NCBI GenBank assembly: GCA_043801935.1
Contig: JAZDLO010000065.1
Span: 1 to 48,043, forward strand
Direction of reading: 5' to 3'
Length of the DNA: 48,043 nt
Origin: JAZDLO01 sp043801935
GTDB lineage: Bacteria; Actinomycetota; Thermoleophilia; RBG-16-64-13
Both the position numbers and the translations under genes were made by a program. The notes below the pieces were generated by a model, which did no database searches, was not told the origin of the DNA, and was given only the letters and a program-made list of their open reading frames with translations. Each line of letters begins with the position of its first letter. The first letter of the stretch is position 1. This document shows positions 7,376 to 15,143 of this stretch, piece after piece.

Positions 7376-7663
7376 ATGAACAGCGTACATCTGATCGGAC
7401 GGCTGGCCACGGACGTGGACGTCAAAGAAGTCAACGGCGGATCCAAGGTCAGCAGCTTCATTCTGGCGGTGGACCGGAACGCGGAAGAGGCCGACTTCTT
7501 TCGGATCAAGGCCTGGAACTCGCAGGCCGAAGCCGCGGGAGACCACTTGGGCAAAGGCCGGCGGATAGCCGTGGAGGGCTCCCTCCGCCAGGACGTGTAC
7601 GAGAAGGATGGAGAGGAACGCAAAGCCGTATCGGTGGTGGCCAAGCGGCTCGAGTACCTGTAG
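7376..7663 (+). CDS. ssb: Short single-stranded DNA-binding protein
   Basis: This 95-aa OB-fold SSB starts with MNSVHLIGRLATDVDVKEV, the canonical SSB first strand, and continues through SSFILAVDRN, DFFRIKAWNSQAEAAGDHLGKGRRIAVEGSLRQDVYEKDGEER to the last strand VVAKRLEYL. It ends right after the OB fold and lacks the flexible tail and acidic DDDIPF-like tip by which bacterial SSB recruits partner proteins. It may therefore be an accessory SSB, for example one used in competence or repair, rather than the replicative one. A strong AAGGAGGAG lies before the ATG. The DNA-binding fold is certain; the accessory role is inference. Confidence 0.92.
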   Translation: MNSVHLIGRLATDVDVKEVNGGSKVSSFILAVDRNAEEADFFRIKAWNSQAEAAGDHLGKGRRIAVEGSLRQDVYEKDGEERKAVSVVAKRLEYL

Positions 7664-7682
7664 CGAGGCAACCCGGCCCGGA

Positions 7683-7705
7683 CCGGCGCCGGTCACCGGC
7701 GCCGG
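7683..7705. repeat. 23-bp inverted repeat between ssb and the LuxR regulator
   Basis: CCGGCGCCGGT (7683-7693) and ACCGGCGCCGG (7695-7705) are perfect 11-bp arms around a single C. Each arm contains a GGCGCC palindrome. It lies 19 nt after the ssb stop and 50 nt before the next ATG. It may be an operator or a terminator-like structure. Confidence 0.6.
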
Positions 7706-7755
7706 CGTCCGGTACCCGCCGGACACCTGGCGCGAACCAGACAGCGAGGGCAAAG

Positions 7756-10662
7756 ATGAGCGACGTTGACATACTGGCTCCGTGTGAGGACACTTCCCCT
7801 ACCGGCCAGTCCCTTGATGGGCATCTGCGGGAGATGTCGATGATGCGACCGTCTGACATCAAAGAACAGCGGGCACGGACGCTGACAGCGAAGCTCAGCC
7901 TGCCGCACCAGGGCTTCGTCCTGGGCCGCCCGCGTCTGCGCGCGCTCGTCGAACCGGTGCGGGGTGGGGGCGTGGTGTACATGGTCGCTGGGCCGGGATA
8001 CGGTAAGACGGCCTTCATCGTCGACCTGCTCACGTCGGCGGGTGGCCAGACCGTCTACTATTCCGTGGACGAAAGCGATCGCGATCCGGTCCGCTTTCTC
8101 ACGTATCTGATGGCGGGCCTGGGTGTGGAGCCCTCCGGTCGGCTACCGTCACCGTCCCTGGGGTGGTCGGAGCGTGGGAGGAACGATGGGGCCGTCCTTG
8201 ACCTTGCCGCCGAGGTGGTTGATTTCATGTCGGACCGCGCGGGTCAGACGACGCTCGTGGCCATCGATGATCTCCACCTCATCGATTCGTCCTCCCCGGC
8301 GCTGGGTGCAATCGAGCTGATCACGCGGGGCTTGCCCCCCGGCTGGACCATTCTCTTTTCTTCGCGCCGCCGCGTGCCGTTGCGCCTCGACGAAGTGGTT
8401 CTCGGCGGACGCTTGATTTGGCTCAAGGGCCGCGAGCTGCGGCTCACTCCGCGCGAGGTAGCCGCCTGGGCCCGGCAGAATTGGGCCGTGCACCTCCAGC
8501 CGTCCGAGGCGCGGGCCCTGTGGCGGGTGACCGAGGGCTGGCCGGCGGCCTTGGCCTTACTAGGCCAACATCTGCTCTCTCGTGGCGTTGATGTGACCCG
8601 GAAGGACATCGTCGGGGTGATCTCCCGCGGCCGGGATCTGCGCGCGTATTTGGAGCGGCACATCCTCTCGGGGCTCGATCCACTCGCCGCCCAGACGATG
8701 CTCGCTGCCGCTCTTCTCCCTCGGGTGATCTTTCCTCGGGACGTAGCTTTCCTGCCCGGATTGCCCGGCCAAGCGGAAGCCATGTTGGAAGAATTCGTCT
8801 CCCGGAGCTTCCTGGTCACACGCGCAGGCCACCGGAGCTACACCGTGCATCCGCTGGTGCGTGCTTTTGCCGAGCGAGAGGCTCGGCGGAGCGATAGGAC
8901 GACCGGTCTGATAGGACAAGCGGCAGAGCACCTAGAGCGCTCCGGCGAGAATCATCAGGCCGCGTCTCTGTATCTGCGCTCCGGTCAACTTCAGGACGCT
9001 GTACGTCCCCTACGAGCGTTGGCCTTGTCCTCATTGAACGCCGCGGTGAACTTCGCCAGCGATGACTGGCTCGATCTGATCCCGGATGGCACCAACGCGG
9101 ACGGCCCCACCGACCCCTGGCTGCTGGTGGCCAAGGCTCGGGTCTTGCAGCGGCAGACCAGGTATGCGGACGCCGGGGTGCTGTACGAGCGGGCGGCCCG
9201 CTTGCTATCCGCGGCGGGTGACAAGGAGGGGCTCCTGCCTGTCCTTCTGGGCTCGGCCTTCTGCCTCTTCAACCAGGGGCTGTGGGACGAGAGTCTGGCC
9301 GTCATGAAGCGGTGCCGGTCTCTGGCAGGCTCTCGCGAGGAAAAGGTGGAGGCGCTGATGGCCGAGGGAAACGTGCTCGTCAGTCTCTGCCGCTGGGACG
9401 AGGCCGTCGAGAACTGGGAGCGGGCTCTGGCACTCGCGCCCGCATGCGGTCGCGTCTCTCTGACTCAGCGCGTCCACTTCTATCGCGCAAGACTGTTCTA
9501 TTCAATGGGGCGTTATCGCCTCGCCAGGCAGTGGATCGAGAAGGCTATCGACGCCGAAGCCGGGCGTCTGGCTCCCGGTCGTGCTGTGGCCCTCAACGGG
9601 GCGGCGATCCTGGCCTATCTCACCGGCGACTACGAACAGGCCGGCCGGTACGCCGACGAGTGCCTGCGGCTGGCCCGTACTCGAGGCCACGCTTTTGTCG
9701 AGGCGTCCAGTCTCCTGAACCAGGCGGCGGTGGCCCTGGGCAGGTGGGAATACAGGGAAGCTTTGGCCAAGATCAGAGAAGCGCAGGCGCTCGCCGCCAA
9801 AGCCGGGGACGCTGAGGAGAGCTTCTGGGCCGAGGACATGCTTGGAGACCTGTGCCGTCGGAACCAAAATGCCCAGCGGGCGCTGGAACACCACCAGATG
9901 GCCCTTGAGATAGTGGACAAAAACCGGTTGGCGGTTTTCGAGCGGGTTCGGGCTCTGGCGGCGATCGGCATGGACTTGATCCTCCTGGACAGGGAGGCAG
10001 AGGCGCGGATCTCGCTCGAAGAGACCGTCCGTATCAGCCGCCGGTGGAGCCTAGTGAGCTCGCTGGCCCCGGCCCTCTTCTATCTCGGCTGGCTGTACGC
10101 CCGGGCGGGGCGCGAGCAGGAAGCCGCCCGCTCCCTGGCGGAAGCCATGCGCGCAGCGGCTGAGCATGAGCATGTCCACTTCTTCAGCCAGGAAGCCTCG
10201 GTGGCCGTGCCGATCCTGGCCCTCTGCGACCGATTCGAGGCCGGGTCGTTTGTGCGGGAGAAGCTCATCCCCCTTCTCCCCGGTCGGCTCCAGGACTATT
10301 TCCACAACCTGACGGCCGGGAGGACATATCCTACGGATGTCCCACTCGGGCCCCCTCGGCGGCGCGCCTTGGCTCCACAGGCGCCTGCGCCCGCTCCCAC
10401 CGACCAGCTGACTCCAGCGATGCTTGAAGGGGCCCAGGCTCTCACCGATCGAGAGCGAGAGGTTCTCAAACTGATCGCCCTGGGCATGTCCAACAAAGCG
10501 ATTGGGGCGGAGCTGTTCATCTCTGAGAAGACGGTAAAGACGCACGCCAACCACATCTTCCGCAAGTTGGGCGTTGCCAGCCGCCTGCAGGCAACGTTGG
10601 TCTTTCAGAGCTATCAGCGGGCCCGCAGGATAGGACACGGTGGCCGGCGCGGTAGACAGTAG
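7756..10662 (+). CDS. MalT/LAL-type LuxR transcriptional regulator
   Basis: This 968-aa regulator belongs to the large ATP-binding LuxR (MalT-like, STAND) class. A Walker A motif, GPGYGKT, is at residues 79-85, with a Walker B-like LVAIDDL near 174. A winged-helix/NB-ARC-like segment follows to about residue 400, then a long TPR-like helical array (about 400-850) that usually binds an inducer or partner. A C-terminal LuxR helix-turn-helix (LTDREREVLKLIALGMSNK through KTVKTHANHIFRKLGVASR) is at about residues 895-955. Such proteins are activators held in check until a ligand and ATP bind. No adjacent target operon is obvious; it follows ssb by 92 bp and faces the GerMN lipoprotein gene. The ligand is unknown. 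Confidence 0.9.
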   Translation: MSDVDILAPCEDTSPTGQSLDGHLREMSMMRPSDIKEQRARTLTAKLSLPHQGFVLGRPRLRALVEPVRGGGVVYMVAGPGYGKTAFIVDLLTSAGGQTVYYSVDESDRDPVRFLTYLMAGLGVEPSGRLPSPSLGWSERGRNDGAVLDLAAEVVDFMSDRAGQTTLVAIDDLHLIDSSSPALGAIELITRGLPPGWTILFSSRRRVPLRLDEVVLGGRLIWLKGRELRLTPREVAAWARQNWAVHLQPSEARALWRVTEGWPAALALLGQHLLSRGVDVTRKDIVGVISRGRDLRAYLERHILSGLDPLAAQTMLAAALLPRVIFPRDVAFLPGLPGQAEAMLEEFVSRSFLVTRAGHRSYTVHPLVRAFAEREARRSDRTTGLIGQAAEHLERSGENHQAASLYLRSGQLQDAVRPLRALALSSLNAAVNFASDDWLDLIPDGTNADGPTDPWLLVAKARVLQRQTRYADAGVLYERAARLLSAAGDKEGLLPVLLGSAFCLFNQGLWDESLAVMKRCRSLAGSREEKVEALMAEGNVLVSLCRWDEAVENWERALALAPACGRVSLTQRVHFYRARLFYSMGRYRLARQWIEKAIDAEAGRLAPGRAVALNGAAILAYLTGDYEQAGRYADECLRLARTRGHAFVEASSLLNQAAVALGRWEYREALAKIREAQALAAKAGDAEESFWAEDMLGDLCRRNQNAQRALEHHQMALEIVDKNRLAVFERVRALAAIGMDLILLDREAEARISLEETVRISRRWSLVSSLAPALFYLGWLYARAGREQEAARSLAEAMRAAAEHEHVHFFSQEASVAVPILALCDRFEAGSFVREKLIPLLPGRLQDYFHNLTAGRTYPTDVPLGPPRRRALAPQAPAPAPTDQLTPAMLEGAQALTDREREVLKLIALGMSNKAIGAELFISEKTVKTHANHIFRKLGVASRLQATLVFQSYQRARRIGHGGRRGRQ

Positions 10663-10762
10663 CGACCTCCGCGAGGTTAGGCCGACGGCCTCGGCGGTCG
10701 TCGGGGCGCCGGCGCCCCGACCTACGTCGGGAACGTTAGCGAGCGGTGTCTCGGGACAAGGA

Positions 10763-10816
10763 GAGCCGCCCCCTCGGCCGGCCGGGGCGGGCCGGAGCTC
10801 CGAGCGGGGGCGGCTC
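10763..10816. terminator. Long GC-rich hairpin between convergent genes
   Basis: GAGCCGCCCCC (10763-10773) and GGGGGCGGCTC (10806-10816) are perfect 11-bp arms. The loop holds another short inverted repeat (CGGCCGGCCG near 10775-10784). It separates the LuxR regulator ending at 10662 from the convergent lipoprotein gene ending at 10860. No T-tract is present on either side. Confidence 0.55.
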
Positions 10817-10859
10817 TGGCGAGATAGGGGCCTGATTCGGTACTGTCTCTCGGTGGTGC

Positions 10860-11852
10860 CTATTTCTCCAGCTGCAGTGGGATCTCGACCACGTCGATTT
10901 GAGAGCCGTCCTTCGGCGACTGCGCGAACACGATGAGAGCGCCCAAGCCGGCCCGGTCGACCGTGAAGGGGATGGTAACGTCGAAGGTCCCGCGTGTACC
11001 GGTACCCGAGGTGGCAGTCACGACCTCGTCGGCGATGATGAGGCCATCCCAGTTGACGATGTTGATCCTGAATACGGCCTCGAAGACGTTGGCCGTCCCG
11101 ACAACACGCAGGGGGCTGCCTACGGCGTCGCCCAAAGTGGGCGATTCGACCAGGATGGCGGGAGAAAGCTCTTCGTAGTCAGTACGGTTCACCGGATGAT
11201 CGAGGATGATGCCCTCACCGCCGAATACGTCGACCGGCTTGCCGTCGAGCTTGAAGTTGACGCCGTCGACCGTCGGGAACTGGGTGAGCGTGAAGACCAC
11301 CTCGGCCAGTCGCATTGCCATCGATAGACTGCCTCCGCCGGAAGCGTACTCTCTCGAGAGGTCCACGGTGGCCACTCCGTCTTTGATGCTGAGACCGAGG
11401 AAGGTGGTGCCGTCGGGGATGGCGCTGAACATGCCCGCCGTCCTCTCCTCGGCTGAGGGGCCTTCGAGGAGGGCTTTCATCGCCGCGGCGCCCACTTCCT
11501 GGGCCTTGGGTAGAGTCCGAGCCGCAGCACTCATCTTCTCGTCGCGTGAATAGTAGACGGTGACGGTCATGGTGTCTGCGCCGACGGTAGTAGTCGTTTG
11601 TGACGGCACAGTGGTGGTGGTCACTTCGGGAAGCGTCGTGACCGTGGTCTGTGTACCCTCGGTCGTGCTGACAGTGCCTGCGTCGCCCACATCGCCGCCG
11701 ACCCCACAGCCGGCAGCGGTCACCGTCACGGCGACCAGCACCAGGACCAGCAGCCCGGTCGTGAGCGCGAGTAGAAGGACGCGGGCCCGGGGTGCGTGCG
11801 TCGTCTCTCGTCCGCGGCCCCCCTCAGATGGATCGCCCAGTGAGAATCTCAT
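10860..11852 (-). CDS. GerMN-Gmad2 domain lipoprotein, LpqB-like position
   Basis: This 330-aa lipoprotein begins with a basic N-terminus, a hydrophobic segment (about 25-45) and a lipobox ending TAAG-Cys49. After a Thr/Val-rich linker comes a GerMN domain (about 95-215; MTVTVYYSRDE, ALLEGPSAEE, TVDLSREY, LTQFPTVDGVNFKLDGKPV) and a C-terminal Gmad2 immunoglobulin-like domain (about 235-328). The two-domain GerMN-Gmad2 layout is common in Firmicutes and Actinomycetota extracytoplasmic proteins. Downstream of an MtrAB-like pair it stands where lpqB, itself a GerMN lipoprotein, stands in mycobacteria. LpqB interacts with MtrB, so modulation of the neighbouring kinase is a reasonable inference. 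An AAGGAGG ribosome-binding site supports the start. It has its own putative promoter motif at 11890-11944. Confidence 0.88.
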   Translation of the reverse strand: MRFSLGDPSEGGRGRETTHAPRARVLLLALTTGLLVLVLVAVTVTAAGCGVGGDVGDAGTVSTTEGTQTTVTTLPEVTTTTVPSQTTTTVGADTMTVTVYYSRDEKMSAAARTLPKAQEVGAAAMKALLEGPSAEERTAGMFSAIPDGTTFLGLSIKDGVATVDLSREYASGGGSLSMAMRLAEVVFTLTQFPTVDGVNFKLDGKPVDVFGGEGIILDHPVNRTDYEELSPAILVESPTLGDAVGSPLRVVGTANVFEAVFRINIVNWDGLIIADEVVTATSGTGTRGTFDVTIPFTVDRAGLGALIVFAQSPKDGSQIDVVEIPLQLEK

Positions 11853-11889
11853 AGCTTCCGCCTCCTTCGGACTGAACCCTGCACAAGTC

Positions 11890-11944
11890 CATGTTTGACC
11901 ACCGACTTCACAGACCTGCCGCGATCAGGTAACGATCGTGTTAC
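11890..11944 (-). promoter_or_regulatory. Shared promoter motif upstream of GerMN lipoprotein
   Basis: On the coding strand this region reads GTAAC-N6-GTTAC (11929-11944), then 28 nt, then GGTCAAACATG (11890-11900). The same arrangement with identical 28-nt spacing precedes the DUF3160 lipoprotein gene (20060-20114), and the 28-nt segments also share TGTGA and GT at matching positions. Half-sites 11 bp apart fit a tandem OmpR-family dimer; the MtrA-like regulator encoded just upstream is the obvious candidate. Confidence 0.55.
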
Positions 11945-12013
11945 AGAAGGACGGGGCGCTCGCCGGTCCGCGCAGGGGGACGGCTCTCAGGGTGCCTGCC
12001 GAAGATCGGCCAG

Positions 12014-13540
12014 TCAGTCGCCTGCCGGCAGGCTGAGCACGAAGCGGGCACCACCTTGGGGGACATTCGCCACCGCCAGGTCACCGCCCAGCAAACGGGC
12101 GTTCTCGCGAGCGATGGCCAAGCCCAGTCCGCTCCCTCGGCTGGATGCGCGGCTGGGGTCCGCCTTGTAGAAGCGGTCGAAAATGTGGGGCAGGTGCTCG
12201 ACGGGGATGCCCGGGCCGCTGTCGGTCACGGTGACATGGATGAGGTCGTCCGGCCGGCTCGCGGGAGGCTCGCCGGCGTCGGTTCCGGCTGTGCGCCGGA
12301 TCCCTAGGGTCACGGGCGCGGCTCCGTGTTGCAGGGCGTTCTCCACAAGGTTGACGATGATGCGTTCCACTCGCCGCTTGTCGGTGCGAATGAGGGTGCC
12401 GGAGCTCGTCCAGCCCGAGTCATCGGCGACGGTGGTCCCCGCCCGGGTCGCGCTGCTCTCATCGCTCGTGCGGATCGTGCCTACTATCCGCACGGCGTCG
12501 GACCAGCCGTGGGCCCGAACCAGCAGGAGGAGGAACGCTCGTAGATCCACCACCTCGATCACGGTCTCGGCCGCTCGCGCGTCGAGACGGCTGATCTCCA
12601 GCAAGTCGTCGACCAGCTGGCGCAAACGCGCGATGTCGGTGCTGACCAAGAGAGCCAGACGGGTGACCTCCGGGGGACAGTCGACGGGAGCGGCCTCCAA
12701 CCGGGCTTTGAGCAAGGAGGCTTCACCCACAAGCGCAGACACGGGGGTGCGGAGCTCATGGGTCACGTCGGCCACGAAGCGGCGCTCGCGAGCCTGCCCG
12801 GCCTCGAGATCGAGCATCTTGGCTCTGAGGTTCTCGGTCATCTGGTTGAAGGAAGCCGCCAGGACACCGAATTCGTCGGCTCCCACCGGCAACCGGATAT
12901 CCAGGTCGCCCTGCGAAACCAGTACCGCGGCCTTGCTCGCGGCGCGAACCGGTCCCAACAGCCGCCGGGCCAGCCAATACCCGGCGATGGCTCCGAGTAC
13001 GGCCAGGATCACGCCGCCGACGATCAGGACGTCCCGCAGCCTGGCCAGATTGGCCAGGCGGTCGCCCTGCGGGTAGAAGAAGTAGAGGGTGAGCTCCGCA
13101 GATCGCACCTGCCCGCCCACTGCTATGGTGGGTTCGCCGGCCATCGTGATCGTCTGGTAGCCGATTCGACCCTCCGCGATCCTGGCCGCCAATTCAGGAG
13201 TGATCAACCCCCGGGTCACTTGGGGGCCGGAAAGGTAGACATCGGATCCCGCCTCGATCAAGCTGGCGAAGCCGCCCCGGATCTGGAGGGCCTCGAGCAG
13301 CCGGTCGTAGTCGGCCGCTTCGGGCGCGGCCGGGAGCACGGAGTCCGCGAGGAAGAGATTGAAGCTAGATTGAGCCAGGGCTTTGTCCAGGGCTTCGTCG
13401 TCCTGGGCGGTCTTCGTGATGAAATAGGCCGAAAGGGCGAGGGCGAGGGCGGTCACCACCACCGCGACTACGAAGATGAGGGCCACTCGGCGGCGGAGCG
13501 AGTGGCGCGCCTGGGGGATGTGACGGCTTCGATCAGCCAT
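12014..13540 (-). CDS. MtrB-like sensor histidine kinase
   Basis: This is a 508-aa membrane histidine kinase. TM1 is about residues 19-41, an extracytoplasmic domain of about 130 residues follows, TM2 is about 171-192, then a HAMP domain (about 192-245) and a HisKA dimerisation domain with the phospho-accepting His261 (VADVTHELRTPVS). The HATPase domain has N-box NLVENALQHG, G1 DSGPGIP and G2 GSGLGLAIA. A roughly 40-residue loop between HisKA and HATPase contains a low-complexity insert (GTIRTSDESSATRAGTTV). The layout matches MtrB, which couples envelope or division state to MtrA. The start is ATG at 13540; a TTG lies one codon upstream. It follows the response regulator by 38 nt in one operon. 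Confidence 0.9.
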   Translation of the reverse strand: MADRSRHIPQARHSLRRRVALIFVVAVVVTALALALSAYFITKTAQDDEALDKALAQSSFNLFLADSVLPAAPEAADYDRLLEALQIRGGFASLIEAGSDVYLSGPQVTRGLITPELAARIAEGRIGYQTITMAGEPTIAVGGQVRSAELTLYFFYPQGDRLANLARLRDVLIVGGVILAVLGAIAGYWLARRLLGPVRAASKAAVLVSQGDLDIRLPVGADEFGVLAASFNQMTENLRAKMLDLEAGQARERRFVADVTHELRTPVSALVGEASLLKARLEAAPVDCPPEVTRLALLVSTDIARLRQLVDDLLEISRLDARAAETVIEVVDLRAFLLLLVRAHGWSDAVRIVGTIRTSDESSATRAGTTVADDSGWTSSGTLIRTDKRRVERIIVNLVENALQHGAAPVTLGIRRTAGTDAGEPPASRPDDLIHVTVTDSGPGIPVEHLPHIFDRFYKADPSRASSRGSGLGLAIARENARLLGGDLAVANVPQGGARFVLSLPAGD

Positions 13541-13578
13541 CAACGGTCAGCCATCTCGAAGGTGCACGCCGTCGGTCA

Positions 13579-14367
13579 TCAGGATCCCTCGCGGCGGTCG
13601 GCTCGATAGCCTACCCCGCGTACCGTGTGGATGAGGAGCGGATGGGCGGGGTCTTCCTCGATTTTGGCCCGCAGGCGCTGTACGTGCACGTCCACCAGAC
13701 GGCTATCACCCAGGTAGGAGTAGCCCCACACCAGCTCCAGCAGCTGATCGCGAGTAAGGACCTGACCGGCATGGCGCGCCAGTTCAAAGAGCAGGCGGAA
13801 CTCGGTGACCGTAAGCGGGACGTTCTCGGAGCCCCTGCGCACGATGAATGCGCCGGGGTCTATGGTGAGGGGCCCGAGGGTCAGGGGTCGGGGCGCCGGA
13901 GGCAGGCCCGCGGAGGCTTCGCCCGCCGTGGCTCCGCCCGCGGGCCTGCCTCCGCTCTCGCCGCCGCCCGCCGGCCCGGTCTCTGTCTCCAATGGGGTTC
14001 GCACCGAGGCCCTGCGCAACACCGATCGTACTCGGGCGGTCAACTCCGGGAATTCGAACGGCTTGGTCACGTAGTCATCGGCGCCCGACTCAAGCCCTAC
14101 CACCACGTCCACTGTGGAAGAGCGGGCTGTAAGCATGACGATGGGGACCAGCGAGGTCTTGCGCAACTCCCGGCAGACGGCAAAGCCGTCCAGACCGGGC
14201 AGCATGATGTCGAGCAGCACTAGATCGGGCTGGTGGGAGGCGAAGGCCACCAGTGCGGCGGGACCGTCCTCGGCGACCACCACACGGAAGCCTTCTCCCT
14301 CAAGTCCGAGGCGGATCACCTCTCGCAGGGAGGGATCATCCTCCACGATGAGCAGGAGTTCGTCCAC
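13579..14367 (-). CDS. MtrA-like OmpR-family response regulator
   Basis: This is a 262-aa response regulator. Its receiver domain has acidic residues EDD (9-11), phospho-acceptor Asp53 (VLLDIMLPG) and the conserved Lys in YVTKPF. The C-terminal winged helix has a recognition helix around YLGDSRLVDVHVQRLRAKIE. The two domains are separated by an unusually long Gly/Ala/Pro-rich linker (about 35 residues). I chose GTG at 14367, preceded by GAGGA at suitable distance, because it gives the normal receiver N-terminus. The frame stays open further upstream but encodes a Ser/Pro/Arg-rich stretch with no family similarity. It is the first gene of an operon with the kinase. The MtrA-like label rests on operon context and overall pattern. 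Confidence 0.88.
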   Translation of the reverse strand: MDELLLIVEDDPSLREVIRLGLEGEGFRVVVAEDGPAALVAFASHQPDLVLLDIMLPGLDGFAVCRELRKTSLVPIVMLTARSSTVDVVVGLESGADDYVTKPFEFPELTARVRSVLRRASVRTPLETETGPAGGGESGGRPAGGATAGEASAGLPPAPRPLTLGPLTIDPGAFIVRRGSENVPLTVTEFRLLFELARHAGQVLTRDQLLELVWGYSYLGDSRLVDVHVQRLRAKIEEDPAHPLLIHTVRGVGYRADRREGS

Positions 14368-14535
14368 GCCTGGATTATCCTCGGAGGATGCCGGCGAGTC
14401 CAGCCCCGCCGCTTGCCTGCGCGGGGGCCGAGTGGAGGCGGGGCCGCGTGGGGTCCTCAGGGAGGAGCCGCTCTCAGCGTACGAAGCCCCCATCGACGAA
14501 ACCCTTTAGAGCGCGCAGAAATCGTTCGAAAGAGC

Positions 14536-14589
14536 TTGCGCGGACAATATATTGGGTGTTAGCATTGAGTGGTACACCATATATTGTAC
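14536..14589 (+). promoter_or_regulatory. Paired NrdR boxes in the nrdR-nrdJ promoter
   Basis: Two 16-bp NrdR boxes are present, with cores CAATATATTG (14545-14554) and CCATATATTG (14577-14586); the second box, ACACCATATATTGTAC (14574-14589), is close to consensus. Their centres are 32 bp apart, about three helical turns, the spacing required for cooperative NrdR binding. TTGCGC (14536-14541) and TAGCAT (14560-14565) form a possible -35/-10 pair with an 18-nt spacer that contains box 1. The lower GC content of this stretch stands out against the window. Autoregulated repression by NrdR when dATP is plentiful is the expected control. Confidence 0.85.
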
Positions 14590-14681
14590 TTAGTCGACAA
14601 AGGGCGCGGAAAGGCACCCAGAGCGCGTACGCTGGTAGGGGCCGGGGTAATCGGCAAAGATCTTCAAGAGAGCGGTGGGTT

Positions 14682-15143
14682 GTGAACTGTCCATACTGCG
14701 GTCTTCCCGACAGCCGGGTGATCGATTCGCGCGAGACGGAAAGCAAGGAAGCCATTCGGCGGCGGAGGGAATGCATCACGTGCGGACAGCGTTTTACCAC
14801 CTACGAGAAGATCGAGGAGATCCCTATCACCGTAGCGAAGCGCGACGGCAGCACCGAGCTGTTCCACCCCGAGAAGCTGCTGCGGGGTCTCCTGCGCGCC
14901 TGCACCAAGCGGAACGTGCCTATGGAGCGTCTGGAAACGATCGTGGCCGACATCGAGCGCCAGCTGAGGGAAGAATCCGCGTACAAAGTCACGTCCGAAC
15001 GGGTCGGTAAGATGGCCCTAGAGCGCCTGCAAGGGATCGATCTGGTCGCCTATATCCGTTTCGCTTCGGTCTATCGCCAGTTCGAGAGTGTCGAGGGGTT
15101 CAAACAAGAACTACACCAGCTTGCGAAAGAGGGGATCCGATGA
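14682..15143 (+). CDS. nrdR: Ribonucleotide reductase regulator NrdR
   Basis: This 153-aa repressor has the standard NrdR build: an N-terminal zinc ribbon (CPYC at residues 3-6 and CITCGQRF near 31) followed by an ATP-cone nucleotide-binding domain (VAKRDGSTELFHPEKLLRGLLRAC, about residues 50-135). It senses ATP/dATP and represses ribonucleotide reductase genes by binding paired NrdR boxes, which are present just upstream. The start is GTG at 14682, giving the invariant (M)NCPYCG N-terminus; the frame is open further upstream but that part overlaps the operator. The stop overlaps the nrdJ start by 4 nt (ATGA), so the two are translationally coupled. Confidence 0.96.
   Translation: MNCPYCGLPDSRVIDSRETESKEAIRRRRECITCGQRFTTYEKIEEIPITVAKRDGSTELFHPEKLLRGLLRACTKRNVPMERLETIVADIERQLREESAYKVTSERVGKMALERLQGIDLVAYIRFASVYRQFESVEGFKQELHQLAKEGIR

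Noticed and set aside
12183..13076. 297-codon plus-strand open frame, Arg/Ser-rich
   Set aside because: It is antisense to the MtrB-like kinase. The Arg/Ser/Thr-biased composition is typical of GC-rich shadow frames.
14368..14493. N-terminal extension of the MtrA-like regulator
   Set aside because: The added 42 residues are Ser/Pro/Arg-rich and not part of the receiver fold; GTG at 14367 has a ribosome-binding site and gives the normal N-terminus.
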